DNA from: JAGBWK01 sp964462445
Lineage (GTDB): Bacteria; Bacteroidota; Bacteroidia; Bacteroidales; Muribaculaceae
Assembly: GCA_964462445.1 (NCBI GenBank)
Contig: CAYWXG010000063.1
Span: 1-10,577, forward strand
DNA: 10,577 bases
Direction of reading: 5' to 3'
Below, in pieces: positions 1 to 8,295 of this stretch. The translations under genes and the position numbers were made by a program. The notes beneath the pieces were generated by a model that was given only the letters and a program-made list of their open reading frames with translations, was not told where the DNA came from and made no database searches. The number at the start of each line of letters is the position of its first letter. Positions within the stretch are counted from its first letter, which is position 1.

Positions 1-23
1 ATCGTTTTTTCGCAAACTTGAAC

Positions 24-31
24 TAATTTTG
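24..31 (+). promoter_or_regulatory. Possible Bacteroidetes -7 promoter box of the polysaccharide operon
   Basis: TAATTTTG matches the Bacteroidetes sigma-ABfr -7 consensus TAnnTTTG at every fixed position. It lies about 120 bases before the first gene, which would leave a leader of roughly 110 bases. The expected -33 TTTG/TTG element is not clear: only a T-run (5-10) sits at about the right distance. The box could be a chance match in AT-rich DNA, and the sequence upstream of the window is not visible. Confidence 0.4.
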
Positions 32-114
32 CATTTGCTGTTGGACTCTACAGGTAAAACAATGAAAGAAAAAAACTGCAAAAAGTCTTAATAAAATATA
101 ATAAAGCAGATATG

Positions 115-132
115 CATTACGTTAAAGTAATG
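115..132 (+). promoter_or_regulatory. Small inverted repeat in the operon leader
   Basis: CATTAC (115-120) and GTAATG (127-132) are perfect inverted arms around a six-base loop, ending 18 bases before the first start codon. It could be a weak RNA hairpin near the ribosome-binding region or a dyad operator site. The stem is short and AT-rich, so it may be chance. Confidence 0.25.
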
Positions 133-150
133 ATATAATAAACCACAATC

Positions 151-948
151 ATGTTTAAACGCAAATTTATAAAAATAATTCTACCGTCACTATTGTTGCT
201 GACTTCATGTGGAATGCCGAAGAATATAGTTTATTTTCAAGATCTTGAAACAGAGAAAGTGCTTGAAATTGACCATAATAACAGTATTGTAGCAAAGCCG
301 AACGATGAGCTTTCAATAATTGTAACGTGCCAAAATCCGGAATTGGCGGCTATATTTAACTTGCCGTTGGTGACAACTTTGGCCGGACGTGGTTCATCGC
401 AAGCATATAACCAGCAGGTAGCTACATATACTGTAGATAAAGATGGAAATATCAACTTCCCCGTTTTAGGTCTTCTAAAAGTCGAGGGCTTGACTCGAGC
501 AGAGATTTCAAATACTATTAAAGATAAATTGGTGGCGGAGAAGTTACTTGATTCACCGGTTGTCTCAGTAAGCTTTGTTAATGTATTCTATTCAGTAACA
601 GGTGAGGTTGCCAAGCCGGGCCGTTTCCCTCTTGATCGTGACCGTATGACAGTGCTTGATGCACTTGCTAATGCCGGAGACCTTACGATTTATGGTGACC
701 GTGTTGGGGTAAAGGTGCTTCGTCGTGAAGAAGGAACTCTCAAGACTTACAACATAGATTTGACTGATGCAGAGAAGGTGTCAAAATCTCCGGCATATAT
801 CATCCAGCAAGATGATGTAATATATGTGACACCCAATCCGGCACGTGGACGAATGTCGACAGTTAATGGTAATAACTTGATTTCAACGTCGTTCTGGATT
901 TCAATCGCATCGGTGTTGACATCAGTAGCAGTGTTGATATTTAAGTAA
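151..948 (+). CDS. wza: Polysaccharide export outer-membrane lipoprotein (Wza/BexD type)
   Basis: Probable outer-membrane export channel component for the polysaccharide made by this locus. The N-terminus is a lipoprotein signal: basic residues, a hydrophobic stretch and the lipobox LTSC, with C20 as the likely lipidated cysteine. Residues about 45-127 fit the Poly_export domain (TVDKDGNINFPVLG at 94-107). Residues about 143-195 fit an SLBB domain (VTGEVAKPGRFPL at 149-161, then TVLDALANAGDL), and DDVIYVTP (221-228) closes the soluble part. Residues 245-264 form a hydrophobic C-terminal helix. At 265 residues it is much shorter than E. coli Wza (about 380) and resembles the single-SLBB proteins usual in Bacteroidetes. 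The start at 151 gives a complete signal peptide; no Shine-Dalgarno is seen, as is common in this phylum. It is first in the operon, 33 bases before the co-polymerase/kinase gene, its usual partner. Confidence 0.93.
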   Translation: MFKRKFIKIILPSLLLLTSCGMPKNIVYFQDLETEKVLEIDHNNSIVAKPNDELSIIVTCQNPELAAIFNLPLVTTLAGRGSSQAYNQQVATYTVDKDGNINFPVLGLLKVEGLTRAEISNTIKDKLVAEKLLDSPVVSVSFVNVFYSVTGEVAKPGRFPLDRDRMTVLDALANAGDLTIYGDRVGVKVLRREEGTLKTYNIDLTDAEKVSKSPAYIIQQDDVIYVTPNPARGRMSTVNGNNLISTSFWISIASVLTSVAVLIFK

Positions 949-981
949 ATTCAAGGAATAGTATTTATTGAAAATTATATC

Positions 982-3426
982 ATGGCCGAAGATAAAGTTA
1001 GCGAACCAAAAAATAATGCCAATATAGCAGATACAATAAGTGAATTGGTGATACAATGTTTGAAGCATTGGAAATTATTTGTTGCGTCATTTGTTGTAAT
1101 TGTTGGACTACAGGTGTTTTCCCTATTGAGAAAGGAATCTCTATATCAAAGTAAAGCGAGCCTCATGATTAAAGAGGAGTCCTCAGGTGGACAATTGGGT
1201 AATATGGCAGCCACGTTAGGAGAATTAGGCGGATTTGCAGCATCATTAAATGTTGATAATGAGGTCGAGGCATTAAAATCTCCGGCTGTCACATCTAAAG
1301 TGATTGATTTGCTAAAATTGAATATAGATTATAAACAGATAAAGTCGATTAAAAAGATAACGTTATACGGTAGTAATCGACCATTTGAGGTATCTTTTCC
1401 TGATGCGTTGGATACTAAAACATATTCAATAGAAGGTGTATTAGAAAATGAAGATACATTTGTAATATATAAATTAACTTCTGAACACAACAAAAGGAAA
1501 ACTACGTATGAGGATTTAGATTATAGATTGAATATTTATCAAAGAGATAGTGTTGAAACGGAGATTGGTACGCTAAAGATTAATCCGAATGAAAGATTTA
1601 CAAACGGATTGTATGCAGAAGAAGATATCCGTGTTGAAATTAAATGGAACCCGAAGAAATCAATTATCGAAAAGGTAAATGAAAAAGTCAGAGTTGAATT
1701 GGCAAATCGAAGATCTTCAGTTATTAATTTGTCAATAATTGATGAGTCAATAGAACGAGCTGATGATATTCTTAACACTGTTATAAATGTATATAATCAA
1801 TATTGGGTTGAAGACAAAAACCAAATAATAAATACGACATCTAAATTTATTAATCAACGACTTGACGTTATCAGTAATGAACTATTTGAAGTAGATAGGA
1901 ATATTTCAGCATATAAATCAAAAAATGCACTTCCAGATTTAGCGGCTATAGTCTCTGTTGACCTTGCAAAGCAATCAGAAGCAGAAAAGAAAATTATTGA
2001 ATTGCAAAGCCAATACACAATGGCTAAAAACTTGCAAGAATTCGTTAATAACCCTGAAAATTATGACAAAGTGCTTCCAAGTTTGACTATTACTGGATTA
2101 TCAAGTGGAAGTAGTGGCAATGCTGAAATCACGGAATATAATACGACATTGATGGAGCGTAATCGATTGGCATCTGCTAATTCGGTGAGCAATCCACTCG
2201 TGGTGGATTACGATCGCCGACTTGATGGAATGCGCAAGGCGATAGCTCAAACAGTCAGCACTCAAGTTGAACAACTCAAGACCGCGCTCAATGACATGAT
2301 AGCAGAGCGTAATCGAGCGTCGGGGCGTATTGCAAATAGTCCTAATCAAGCAAACGATTTACTTGGAGTAGAACGTCAGCAGAAAGTGAAAGAGGCTTTG
2401 TATCTTTTTCTTCTTGAAAAGAAAGAGGAGAATGATTTGTCTCAGGCGTTTATAGCGTATAATACGCGAGTAATTACTCCTCCTATGGCTGCAATAAAAC
2501 CAGTTGGTCCAAAAGTGTTAAGTTCGATTGTAATAGCAATGTTTTTTGCTGGATTATTGCCATTAATATATATTTATGTCAAGGTGTCATTAGATACATT
2601 TGTGCGTTCACGTGCCGATTTAGATGCTCGTGTGAAGATGCCGTTCTTGGGGAATATTCCATTCTATGGCAAGACCCCGTCGAAAATAAAGCAGTTGTTT
2701 AAGAAGAAAAATCAAGAAGATCAACCGAGTGAAATCATTGTAAAGAGAGGCAATGGTTCTGCAGTAAATGAAGCATTCCGCATGGTGCGCTCAAATCTTG
2801 AGTTGATGAATTCGCGATTGCTTGCAGAAAGAGAGGAGAAGAGTATTGTTACAATGATAACATCGGCAATCCCCGGTTCTGGTAAAACATTCGTATCTTT
2901 GAACCTTGCAGCTGCTTATGCTTTGAAAAATGTAAATGTTGCGGTAGTCGACGTTGACCTTCGGAAGGCGACATTGTCAAAAACATTTGGCGCGCCACAT
3001 AGGGGTGTGACTTCATATCTATCAGGGACATCAACCCTTGATGAAATTACAATCAAGAATGCATCGGGGATGGATAATCTTGATGTAATTCCGGCAGGAG
3101 CAATTCCACCGGACCCTGCTGAGTTGATTGATAGCCCGCAGTTTAAAAAGATGATAGAAGAGTTAAGGGCAAAATATGATGTGGTATTGCTCGATTGTCC
3201 ACCGACCGAACCGGTTACCGACTCTTTGGTCATCACTCGTTTGGTCGATCGCACGGTTTACGTAGTTAGAGTCGGACGATTGAAGCGTACATTCTTATAT
3301 ACGTTGCAGGACTATTACGAGCGCAAACGTTTTACAAATATGACAACGATTTTAAATGCAGTTGACGGAATGCGGTCAAAATCGTATGGCTATGGCTATG
3401 GTTATGGTAATATAGAAAAAGATTGA
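982..3426 (+). CDS. wzc: Polysaccharide co-polymerase with tyrosine autokinase domain (Wzc type)
   Basis: Inner-membrane protein that controls chain length and export of the polysaccharide by cycling between oligomeric states through tyrosine phosphorylation. A Wzz-type N-terminal region has a first membrane helix at about 32-49. A long periplasmic part (about 50-510, with helical, coiled-coil-like stretches) leads to a second helix at 512-533. The cytoplasmic BY-kinase domain shows the oligomerisation motif E597-x2-R600-x2-R603, Walker A AIPGSGKT (629-636, K635), Walker A' AVVDVDLRK (654-662) and Walker B VVLLDCPP (734-741, D738). The C-terminus carries four tyrosines (802, 804, 806, 808) in a YG repeat, the probable phosphorylation cluster. 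At 814 residues it is a one-piece, Gram-negative style kinase rather than a split pair. The periplasmic half is more AT-rich by eye than the kinase half. The cognate phosphatase is not in the window. Confidence 0.95.
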   Translation: MAEDKVSEPKNNANIADTISELVIQCLKHWKLFVASFVVIVGLQVFSLLRKESLYQSKASLMIKEESSGGQLGNMAATLGELGGFAASLNVDNEVEALKSPAVTSKVIDLLKLNIDYKQIKSIKKITLYGSNRPFEVSFPDALDTKTYSIEGVLENEDTFVIYKLTSEHNKRKTTYEDLDYRLNIYQRDSVETEIGTLKINPNERFTNGLYAEEDIRVEIKWNPKKSIIEKVNEKVRVELANRRSSVINLSIIDESIERADDILNTVINVYNQYWVEDKNQIINTTSKFINQRLDVISNELFEVDRNISAYKSKNALPDLAAIVSVDLAKQSEAEKKIIELQSQYTMAKNLQEFVNNPENYDKVLPSLTITGLSSGSSGNAEITEYNTTLMERNRLASANSVSNPLVVDYDRRLDGMRKAIAQTVSTQVEQLKTALNDMIAERNRASGRIANSPNQANDLLGVERQQKVKEALYLFLLEKKEENDLSQAFIAYNTRVITPPMAAIKPVGPKVLSSIVIAMFFAGLLPLIYIYVKVSLDTFVRSRADLDARVKMPFLGNIPFYGKTPSKIKQLFKKKNQEDQPSEIIVKRGNGSAVNEAFRMVRSNLELMNSRLLAEREEKSIVTMITSAIPGSGKTFVSLNLAAAYALKNVNVAVVDVDLRKATLSKTFGAPHRGVTSYLSGTSTLDEITIKNASGMDNLDVIPAGAIPPDPAELIDSPQFKKMIEELRAKYDVVLLDCPPTEPVTDSLVITRLVDRTVYVVRVGRLKRTFLYTLQDYYERKRFTNMTTILNAVDGMRSKSYGYGYGYGNIEKD
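3385..3408 (+). repeat. Hexanucleotide tandem repeat coding the kinase tyrosine tail
   Basis: There are four in-frame copies of TATGGY (TATGGC, TATGGC, TATGGT, TATGGT), each coding Tyr-Gly. The unit is six bases, so gain or loss of a copy keeps the reading frame and only changes the number of C-terminal tyrosines of the autokinase. Confidence 0.9.
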
Positions 3427-3431
3427 CGTGA

Positions 3432-3479
3432 TTTTATTATTCACTTTCTTCCTATATTGGAAGAAAGTGAATAATAAAA
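3432..3479. repeat. Perfect 21-bp inverted repeat (long hairpin) between wzc and wzx
   Basis: The left arm (3432-3452) and right arm (3459-3479) are exact reverse complements separated by the six bases TATATT. The structure begins five bases after the wzc stop and ends 21 bases before the flippase start. The arms run from an A/T-only outer part to a mixed inner part (CACTTTCTTCC on the left). No T-run follows the stem on either strand, so it is not a standard rho-independent terminator. In RNA it would be a strong stem-loop. Possible roles are mRNA processing or stabilisation, partial attenuation that lowers expression of the downstream genes, or a small palindromic element. Confidence 0.9.
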
Positions 3480-3500
3480 ACTGTATGCAAATAAAATGCT

Positions 3501-4958
3501 ATGGTAGAAATTAAAAAGAATTTCATATATAATAGTATTTTAACAACAGCAAATTATCTATTCCCAATACTCGTATTTCCCTATATATCACGAGTATTGG
3601 GTGTTGATAATATAGGTATATGCAATTTTGTTGATTCTATTGTTCAGAATTTTATATTAATATCAATGTTAGGAATTCCAATTGTTGGAGTTCGTGAAGT
3701 TGTTATTGCAAAGGGTGATAGATTAAAATTGAACAGAGTATTTTCTTCGATATTTTATGCAAATGCGGTATTAACAACTTTGGCAGTCGTAATACTATTT
3801 ATTTGTACATATACTATTAATGATTTATATCAACATAAAGAGTTGATGTATGTAGGTGTATTCAAGCTAATCGGGAACTTCTTGATGATAGAGTGGTTTT
3901 TTAAAGGGCTTGAAGATTTTAAGTATATTACAATTAGGTCAATAATAGTTAGAACTCTGTATGTCATTTCTGTATTTGTGTTGGTACAGTCGAAAGACGA
4001 TTATATATTTTATTTTATATTGACTTGTTCAACATTTGTGATAAATGCTATTGTCAATATTTTCTATTCAAGGAAGTATGTTAATTTAACTATCTCAGTT
4101 TTGCCTTTTAAAACAATATCAAAGCCTATTGTTATATTGGGCATATATATGATATTTACCTCGTTTTATACGTCATTTAATACATCACTTTTGGGTATAT
4201 TTACAGATACGACTCAAGTTGGATATTTTACTACTGCGACGAAGTTATATGCCATAATTTTAGCATTGTTCTCGGCATTTACAACAGTTATGCTCCCAAG
4301 AATGACAAGTATTTACAGTGAGGGCAATATGGAAGAATTTAAACAAATGCTATTGAAGTGTAGTAAATTGTTTTATTCAATTCTTATTCCAATAGTATTT
4401 TTCGGTGTAATATTTGCCGGAGATATCATCATTTTGTTGGCTGGCTCGGGGTTCTCAGGCGCGATATTACCTATGCAAATATGTATGGTTGTAATGTTGG
4501 TTGTAGGATATGAACAGGTCATAATAATACAAGGACTAATGCCGATGAAACGAGATAAATCAATATTGATAAATTCTATCGTAGGTGGAATTACAGCGTT
4601 ATTGTGTTGTTTTATATTAATCCCTTGTTTGGGAGCTATAGGCGCATCAATAGTGTGGCTCTCATCGGAAATAGCTGTAGCTGTGTCTGCAAGTATATTT
4701 ATGTACAAATATATTGGGTTTAAATTCCCAAGTAAAGAGGTCATTATTTTGTTGTTATATAACATCCCGTTAGGATTACTATTGCTATTATTATCAATAG
4801 TAATGTGTGCTGATAATAATATGTTCGGACTAATATCAACTTTGCTTATTGGTGTTGTAATTGTAACAATATATACATTAATAATTCAATGTGTGATATT
4901 AAAAGAACCGTTGTTTGTTGACGTTCTTAAGAAATTGAAGATTATCAAGAAATACTAA
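3501..4958 (+). CDS. wzx: Polysaccharide repeat-unit flippase (Wzx, MOP superfamily)
   Basis: Predicted to move the undecaprenyl-diphosphate-linked repeat unit from the cytoplasmic to the periplasmic face of the inner membrane. The 485-residue protein is almost entirely hydrophobic segments, consistent with the 12-14 helices of Wzx/MATE-like transporters. The N-terminal pattern of polysaccharide biosynthesis flippases is clear: NSILTTANYLFPILVFPYIS (11-30), then RVLG, then GVREVVIAKGD (63-73). Basic residues lie in the short loops. The start at 3501 opens directly into this conserved region; nearby ATGs at 3484 and 3495 are in other frames or leave the family start. It follows the hairpin after wzc and precedes the probable polymerase, the expected partner in a Wzx/Wzy pathway. 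The gene is strongly AT-rich, as is usual for serotype-specific flippases, and substrate cannot be read from sequence. Confidence 0.92.
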   Translation: MVEIKKNFIYNSILTTANYLFPILVFPYISRVLGVDNIGICNFVDSIVQNFILISMLGIPIVGVREVVIAKGDRLKLNRVFSSIFYANAVLTTLAVVILFICTYTINDLYQHKELMYVGVFKLIGNFLMIEWFFKGLEDFKYITIRSIIVRTLYVISVFVLVQSKDDYIFYFILTCSTFVINAIVNIFYSRKYVNLTISVLPFKTISKPIVILGIYMIFTSFYTSFNTSLLGIFTDTTQVGYFTTATKLYAIILALFSAFTTVMLPRMTSIYSEGNMEEFKQMLLKCSKLFYSILIPIVFFGVIFAGDIIILLAGSGFSGAILPMQICMVVMLVVGYEQVIIIQGLMPMKRDKSILINSIVGGITALLCCFILIPCLGAIGASIVWLSSEIAVAVSASIFMYKYIGFKFPSKEVIILLLYNIPLGLLLLLLSIVMCADNNMFGLISTLLIGVVIVTIYTLIIQCVILKEPLFVDVLKKLKIIKKY

Positions 4959-4989
4959 TTTATAAAACATAAGTTCGTAAATTATAGAA

Positions 4990-6261
4990 ATGGAGCCGTT
5001 GTATATAAATATTCTATTATATTTTCTAACTTTCTTATTTTATTTCTTTAAAGATAGAACGTTAGGTGTGAGAGAGTGCGTTTTTTTGTTATATGCAATA
5101 TTTGGAGTGGCTTCCGTGGTTTCTATAAATGATGGGGTGTATTTTGAAACATTTGGGGTTTACGCCTTTCATCAACTTAGTATAATGCCGTTGTTGTTAA
5201 ATTATTTGTTTGTACTATTGTTTGCACAATCGCTTAACGGATTAAGTAAGGTTAAATTTGATTTGATATCATTTGATAACGTTTATGTGCGCATATTTGA
5301 ATGGTCAATGATATTAATAGCAATTATTAACCTGGTGTTTCAATATCTTTGGAGCCAAATATTTGGAGAATTGGAATTATCAGATGTGTATTATTCAGGA
5401 CATACCGGAGATAGCGAGTTGACCTTTGATAATCAATTGTGGAATATTTTGTTTTATAGAAGTAAACAGATAATTGCAATAGCGACTCCGATAATCTATA
5501 TTATTGAATTTATGAATTTGACATTAAATAAACATGTCAAAAAATCAGCTTTAATAATCATATTGATTTTTTTATCGGCAATAATTGGGCATGGATTGTC
5601 AGGTAATAGAGGTGGAATTGTTTTCGCATTTGCGTCATTGGCATTTTTTGTGATACTTTTTTGGCCGAAATTGTCAAAATCAATAAAGAGGACCGTAGTA
5701 ATTGCATTAACCGGATTAATAGGATTAGGAATGGTTTATATTATTGCAATTTCGATAAGTCGTTTTGATGAAACAGACTACGGAGCTGGAAATGCCGCTC
5801 TTCGATATTTTGGCGAATCATATCCGAATTTTGCATGGCAGATTTGGACGGAAGAAGGTCATACGCTTGGCGGAATGAGGACATTCCCTACGTTATATGA
5901 AATGTTTGGAGGCTACATTCCACAAAATGATGAAGGATTTGGTGGTTCACAAGTAATGTTTGAATTGATTTCGGGTTGGCCTATTTTAATATTCAAAACA
6001 TTTTATGGTGATTTATATGTGGAATTCGGGGCATATATTCCCTTCTTAATAGCTATATTCTATCTTTTGTTTGTGAATTTGATGCAAGCGAAATTGAAAT
6101 ATTCTGTATTTTCATTGCTAATATTCCATTTCTCATTCATGGCATTGATTTTTGGCTTGTTTGATAATTATCTAACAGAATCAAATATAGTTAATCTTAT
6201 AATATTGTTCTTAGTTGCAATTTGGTTCAATAATAAGTTGATTAAGAAAGATATTGTGTAA
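4990..6261 (+). CDS. wzy: Probable repeat-unit polymerase (Wzy-like integral membrane protein)
   Basis: Predicted to join lipid-linked repeat units into the long polysaccharide on the periplasmic side of the inner membrane. The 423-residue protein has about ten or more hydrophobic segments. Between helices lies GLSGNRGGI (202-210); an arginine in an SG(N/S)RG context after a helix is common in O-antigen/oligosaccharide polymerases, making R207 a candidate functional residue. A long polar stretch from about 255 to 335 (YFGESYPNFAWQIW, then FPTLYEMFGGYIP) looks like the large periplasmic loop of Wzy proteins. It is followed by YGDLYVEFGAY (339-349), a pattern seen in repeat-unit polymerases. 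Wzy sequences diverge strongly, so the call rests on topology, these motifs and position directly after wzx with a 31-base gap. An O-antigen ligase-like protein is the main alternative. It is AT-rich like wzx. Confidence 0.8.
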   Translation: MEPLYINILLYFLTFLFYFFKDRTLGVRECVFLLYAIFGVASVVSINDGVYFETFGVYAFHQLSIMPLLLNYLFVLLFAQSLNGLSKVKFDLISFDNVYVRIFEWSMILIAIINLVFQYLWSQIFGELELSDVYYSGHTGDSELTFDNQLWNILFYRSKQIIAIATPIIYIIEFMNLTLNKHVKKSALIIILIFLSAIIGHGLSGNRGGIVFAFASLAFFVILFWPKLSKSIKRTVVIALTGLIGLGMVYIIAISISRFDETDYGAGNAALRYFGESYPNFAWQIWTEEGHTLGGMRTFPTLYEMFGGYIPQNDEGFGGSQVMFELISGWPILIFKTFYGDLYVEFGAYIPFLIAIFYLLFVNLMQAKLKYSVFSLLIFHFSFMALIFGLFDNYLTESNIVNLIILFLVAIWFNNKLIKKDIV

Positions 6262-6295
6262 AATAGAAACTTATCGTTATTAAGCATCAAGTGAT

Positions 6296-7201
6296 ATGGC
6301 TGTAGATATTTCTGTAGTGATAGTTAATTACAATGTAAAATCTCTAATCAAGGATTGTATAAAATCAATTAAAGAATATACAACCGGCGTTAATTATGAG
6401 ATAATTGTAGTAGATAATGCTTCTGAGGATATTTCGGAATTGCAGTCGAGCACAGTGAGAACTTTACAACTTGATGAAAATTTAGGATTTGGGCGTGCCA
6501 ATAATGTTGGAGCAAAGATGGCAAAAGGGAACGTCTTATTTTTTTTAAATCCTGATACAATTTTTGTAAGTAATGCTATCAGCATACTTTATGAGGCATT
6601 GACAACAATTCCTGAAAGTGGAGTGTGTGGAGCTAATCTCTATGACGCAGATTATAAACCGGCACATTCATACTTTTACTGCACAATGTCGCTAAAACAT
6701 GCATTCCGATGCTTGATAAAGTCGGCAAGTAAGATAAATCATATCTCCAATCAGCACAATTTTAGCGACACAATTAAATGTGTAGAATATATTACTGGAG
6801 CTGATTTGATGATAAGTAAAGACCTATTTAATGAAATTGGAGGATTTAATGATGGCATTTTCATGTACTATGAGGATGTGGATTTATGTGTCAAGGTTAG
6901 GCACATGCATAAGAAGTGTTATTCGATTCCTCAAGCCAAGATATTACACCTTGAAGGCCAATCATTCAACCCAATTCAGAATAATTTGGATTATATTAAT
7001 AAAAGTAAACTGCTGATGACAAGTGACAGCGTCGCAGTATTTCTTCGTAGTAATTATAAAAAATCGCATTATAAATTTATTATTTTCGTAAATATACTTA
7101 TCTTGTGGGGTAAAAAGGCTGTATTAAGAATTTTATCTAAAAATCAATCCGGAGTAATACGGCAATTGGAATTTTTTAAATATATTAAAGGACAATTATG
7201 A
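6296..7201 (+). CDS. Family 2 glycosyltransferase (GT-A fold, rhamnosyltransferase-like)
   Basis: Cytoplasmic, membrane-associated enzyme expected to transfer one sugar from a nucleotide donor to the growing lipid-linked repeat unit. GT2 motifs appear in order: VVIVNYN (7-13), EIIVVDNASED (35-45) for the nucleotide-binding strand and aspartate, NLGFGRANNVG (62-72), FFLNPDT (82-88) with N85-P-D87 in the metal-binding DxD position, GGFNDGIFMYYEDVDLC (182-198) with E193/D194 as probable catalytic base, and ILHLEGQS (216-223). This layout matches the WbbL-like branch of GT2. A hydrophobic stretch near residues 257-273 could anchor the C-terminus to the membrane. At 301 residues it is of normal length. 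The stop overlaps the start of the next gene (ATGA), which implies translational coupling. Donor and acceptor are unknown; 'rhamnosyltransferase' is only a subfamily resemblance. Confidence 0.92.
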   Translation: MAVDISVVIVNYNVKSLIKDCIKSIKEYTTGVNYEIIVVDNASEDISELQSSTVRTLQLDENLGFGRANNVGAKMAKGNVLFFLNPDTIFVSNAISILYEALTTIPESGVCGANLYDADYKPAHSYFYCTMSLKHAFRCLIKSASKINHISNQHNFSDTIKCVEYITGADLMISKDLFNEIGGFNDGIFMYYEDVDLCVKVRHMHKKCYSIPQAKILHLEGQSFNPIQNNLDYINKSKLLMTSDSVAVFLRSNYKKSHYKFIIFVNILILWGKKAVLRILSKNQSGVIRQLEFFKYIKGQL

Positions 7202-8292
7202 AAAGAATTCTAATCAAGGCTCATGGTATCATACCACAAAATGGAGGATATATTGCCGGTATAGGCAGAACAAATATTGAGTTGATAAGTAGGTTTGCGA
7301 AGATGAATGACAATGATATAGAGTTTGCCATTTATTGCCCTACTCGTCGTAGCATAGGTTTTAAACATTATGGTTGGGATATCCCATATTACGCATATCC
7401 ATTCCCTCATAATTTATTGCTGAAGATGAATTTTGAGTCTTATTACCGTAGTGCATTTTTCAAGAAAGACTTATTACACATTACGGGCAATATTGATAAT
7501 TTTTCGAAAAAAGAAAAAATGGTAGTGACAATACACGATCTTTTTATGAAAAATGATAACAATACATGGTTGTTTGATAAATGTATAAAAAAATCGCAGG
7601 CTATTGTAACTTGTTCTAAGTTTACGAAAGACAATATAATGGAACAGTATCCGGAAATCAATGAAGATAAAATAACTATAATCCCATGGGGAATCAATCA
7701 TGATGTTTTTAATGTAAGAAAAACTTCGGCAATAAATCAACTGCGAGGAAAGTATAATATAAAAGAACGATATTTTTTTTCATGTTCATGCAACAATCCG
7801 CGAAAAAATATTGATGTGGTGCTAGATGCATTTTCCAAATTTTGTAAAAACAAAAAGGATGTTAGTTTGGTTTTGACATGGAATAAGCCCCCGGAAAATA
7901 TTTTAACCAATTATTGTAAAGATATAGAGAAAAATAATATAATATTCTTGCCTTTTGTCGATGACGATGACCTAGCTACATTATATAGCGGAGCCGTGGC
8001 ATCGGTATTCGTGTCTTCCTTCGAAGGTTTCGGTTTCCCTGTTATTGAATCTATGGCATGTGGCACTCCAGTAATAACGTGCCGTAATACTTCATTACAA
8101 GAAGTTGGTGGACCCTTTCCTGTGTATGTGAAGGAGAGAGATGTCAATGAATTAGTTGATGCGATGGATGCTATGTATGATAATAAATACTTAGTGCCCA
8201 AATCAGAACTTATATCTCATGCAGATAATTACAATTGGGATGAGACTGCAAGTAGATATGTGGAATTCTATAAAAAAGTATTATTTAGATAG
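7198..8292 (+). CDS. Family 4 glycosyltransferase (GT-B fold), first of two
   Basis: Retaining-type glycosyltransferase predicted to add a sugar to the repeat unit on the cytoplasmic face of the inner membrane. The N-terminal domain has a glycine-rich acceptor-side loop, GGYIAGIGRT (16-25), and VVTIHDLF (109-116), whose histidine is typical of GT4 enzymes. The C-terminal nucleotide-sugar domain begins near residue 190. It shows NNPRKN (199-204; R202/K203 for donor phosphate binding) and the E-x7-E motif FEGFGFPVIESMACGTPVI (275-293; E276 and E284). The length of 364 residues is standard and no motif is broken. The start overlaps the GT2 stop by four bases, and the next GT4 starts three bases after its stop, so the three transferases probably act in one assembly sequence. 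Donor sugar cannot be assigned. Confidence 0.92.
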   Translation: MKRILIKAHGIIPQNGGYIAGIGRTNIELISRFAKMNDNDIEFAIYCPTRRSIGFKHYGWDIPYYAYPFPHNLLLKMNFESYYRSAFFKKDLLHITGNIDNFSKKEKMVVTIHDLFMKNDNNTWLFDKCIKKSQAIVTCSKFTKDNIMEQYPEINEDKITIIPWGINHDVFNVRKTSAINQLRGKYNIKERYFFSCSCNNPRKNIDVVLDAFSKFCKNKKDVSLVLTWNKPPENILTNYCKDIEKNNIIFLPFVDDDDLATLYSGAVASVFVSSFEGFGFPVIESMACGTPVITCRNTSLQEVGGPFPVYVKERDVNELVDAMDAMYDNKYLVPKSELISHADNYNWDETASRYVEFYKKVLFR

Positions 8293-8295
8293 ATT

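Noticed and set aside
2916..3254. Minus-strand 112-codon frame opposite the kinase domain of wzc
   Set aside because: It is an antisense shadow of the conserved Walker A'/Walker B region; its composition and lack of a start context do not support a gene.
3432..3479. The long hairpin after wzc read as a rho-independent terminator
   Set aside because: The outer stem is T-rich on the 5' side and A-rich on the 3' side, and no T-run follows it on either strand. It is therefore listed as an inverted repeat of unknown role.
6831..7016. Plus-strand 61-codon frame inside the GT2 gene
   Set aside because: It lies in another frame of a gene with clear GT2 motifs and has no domain of its own.
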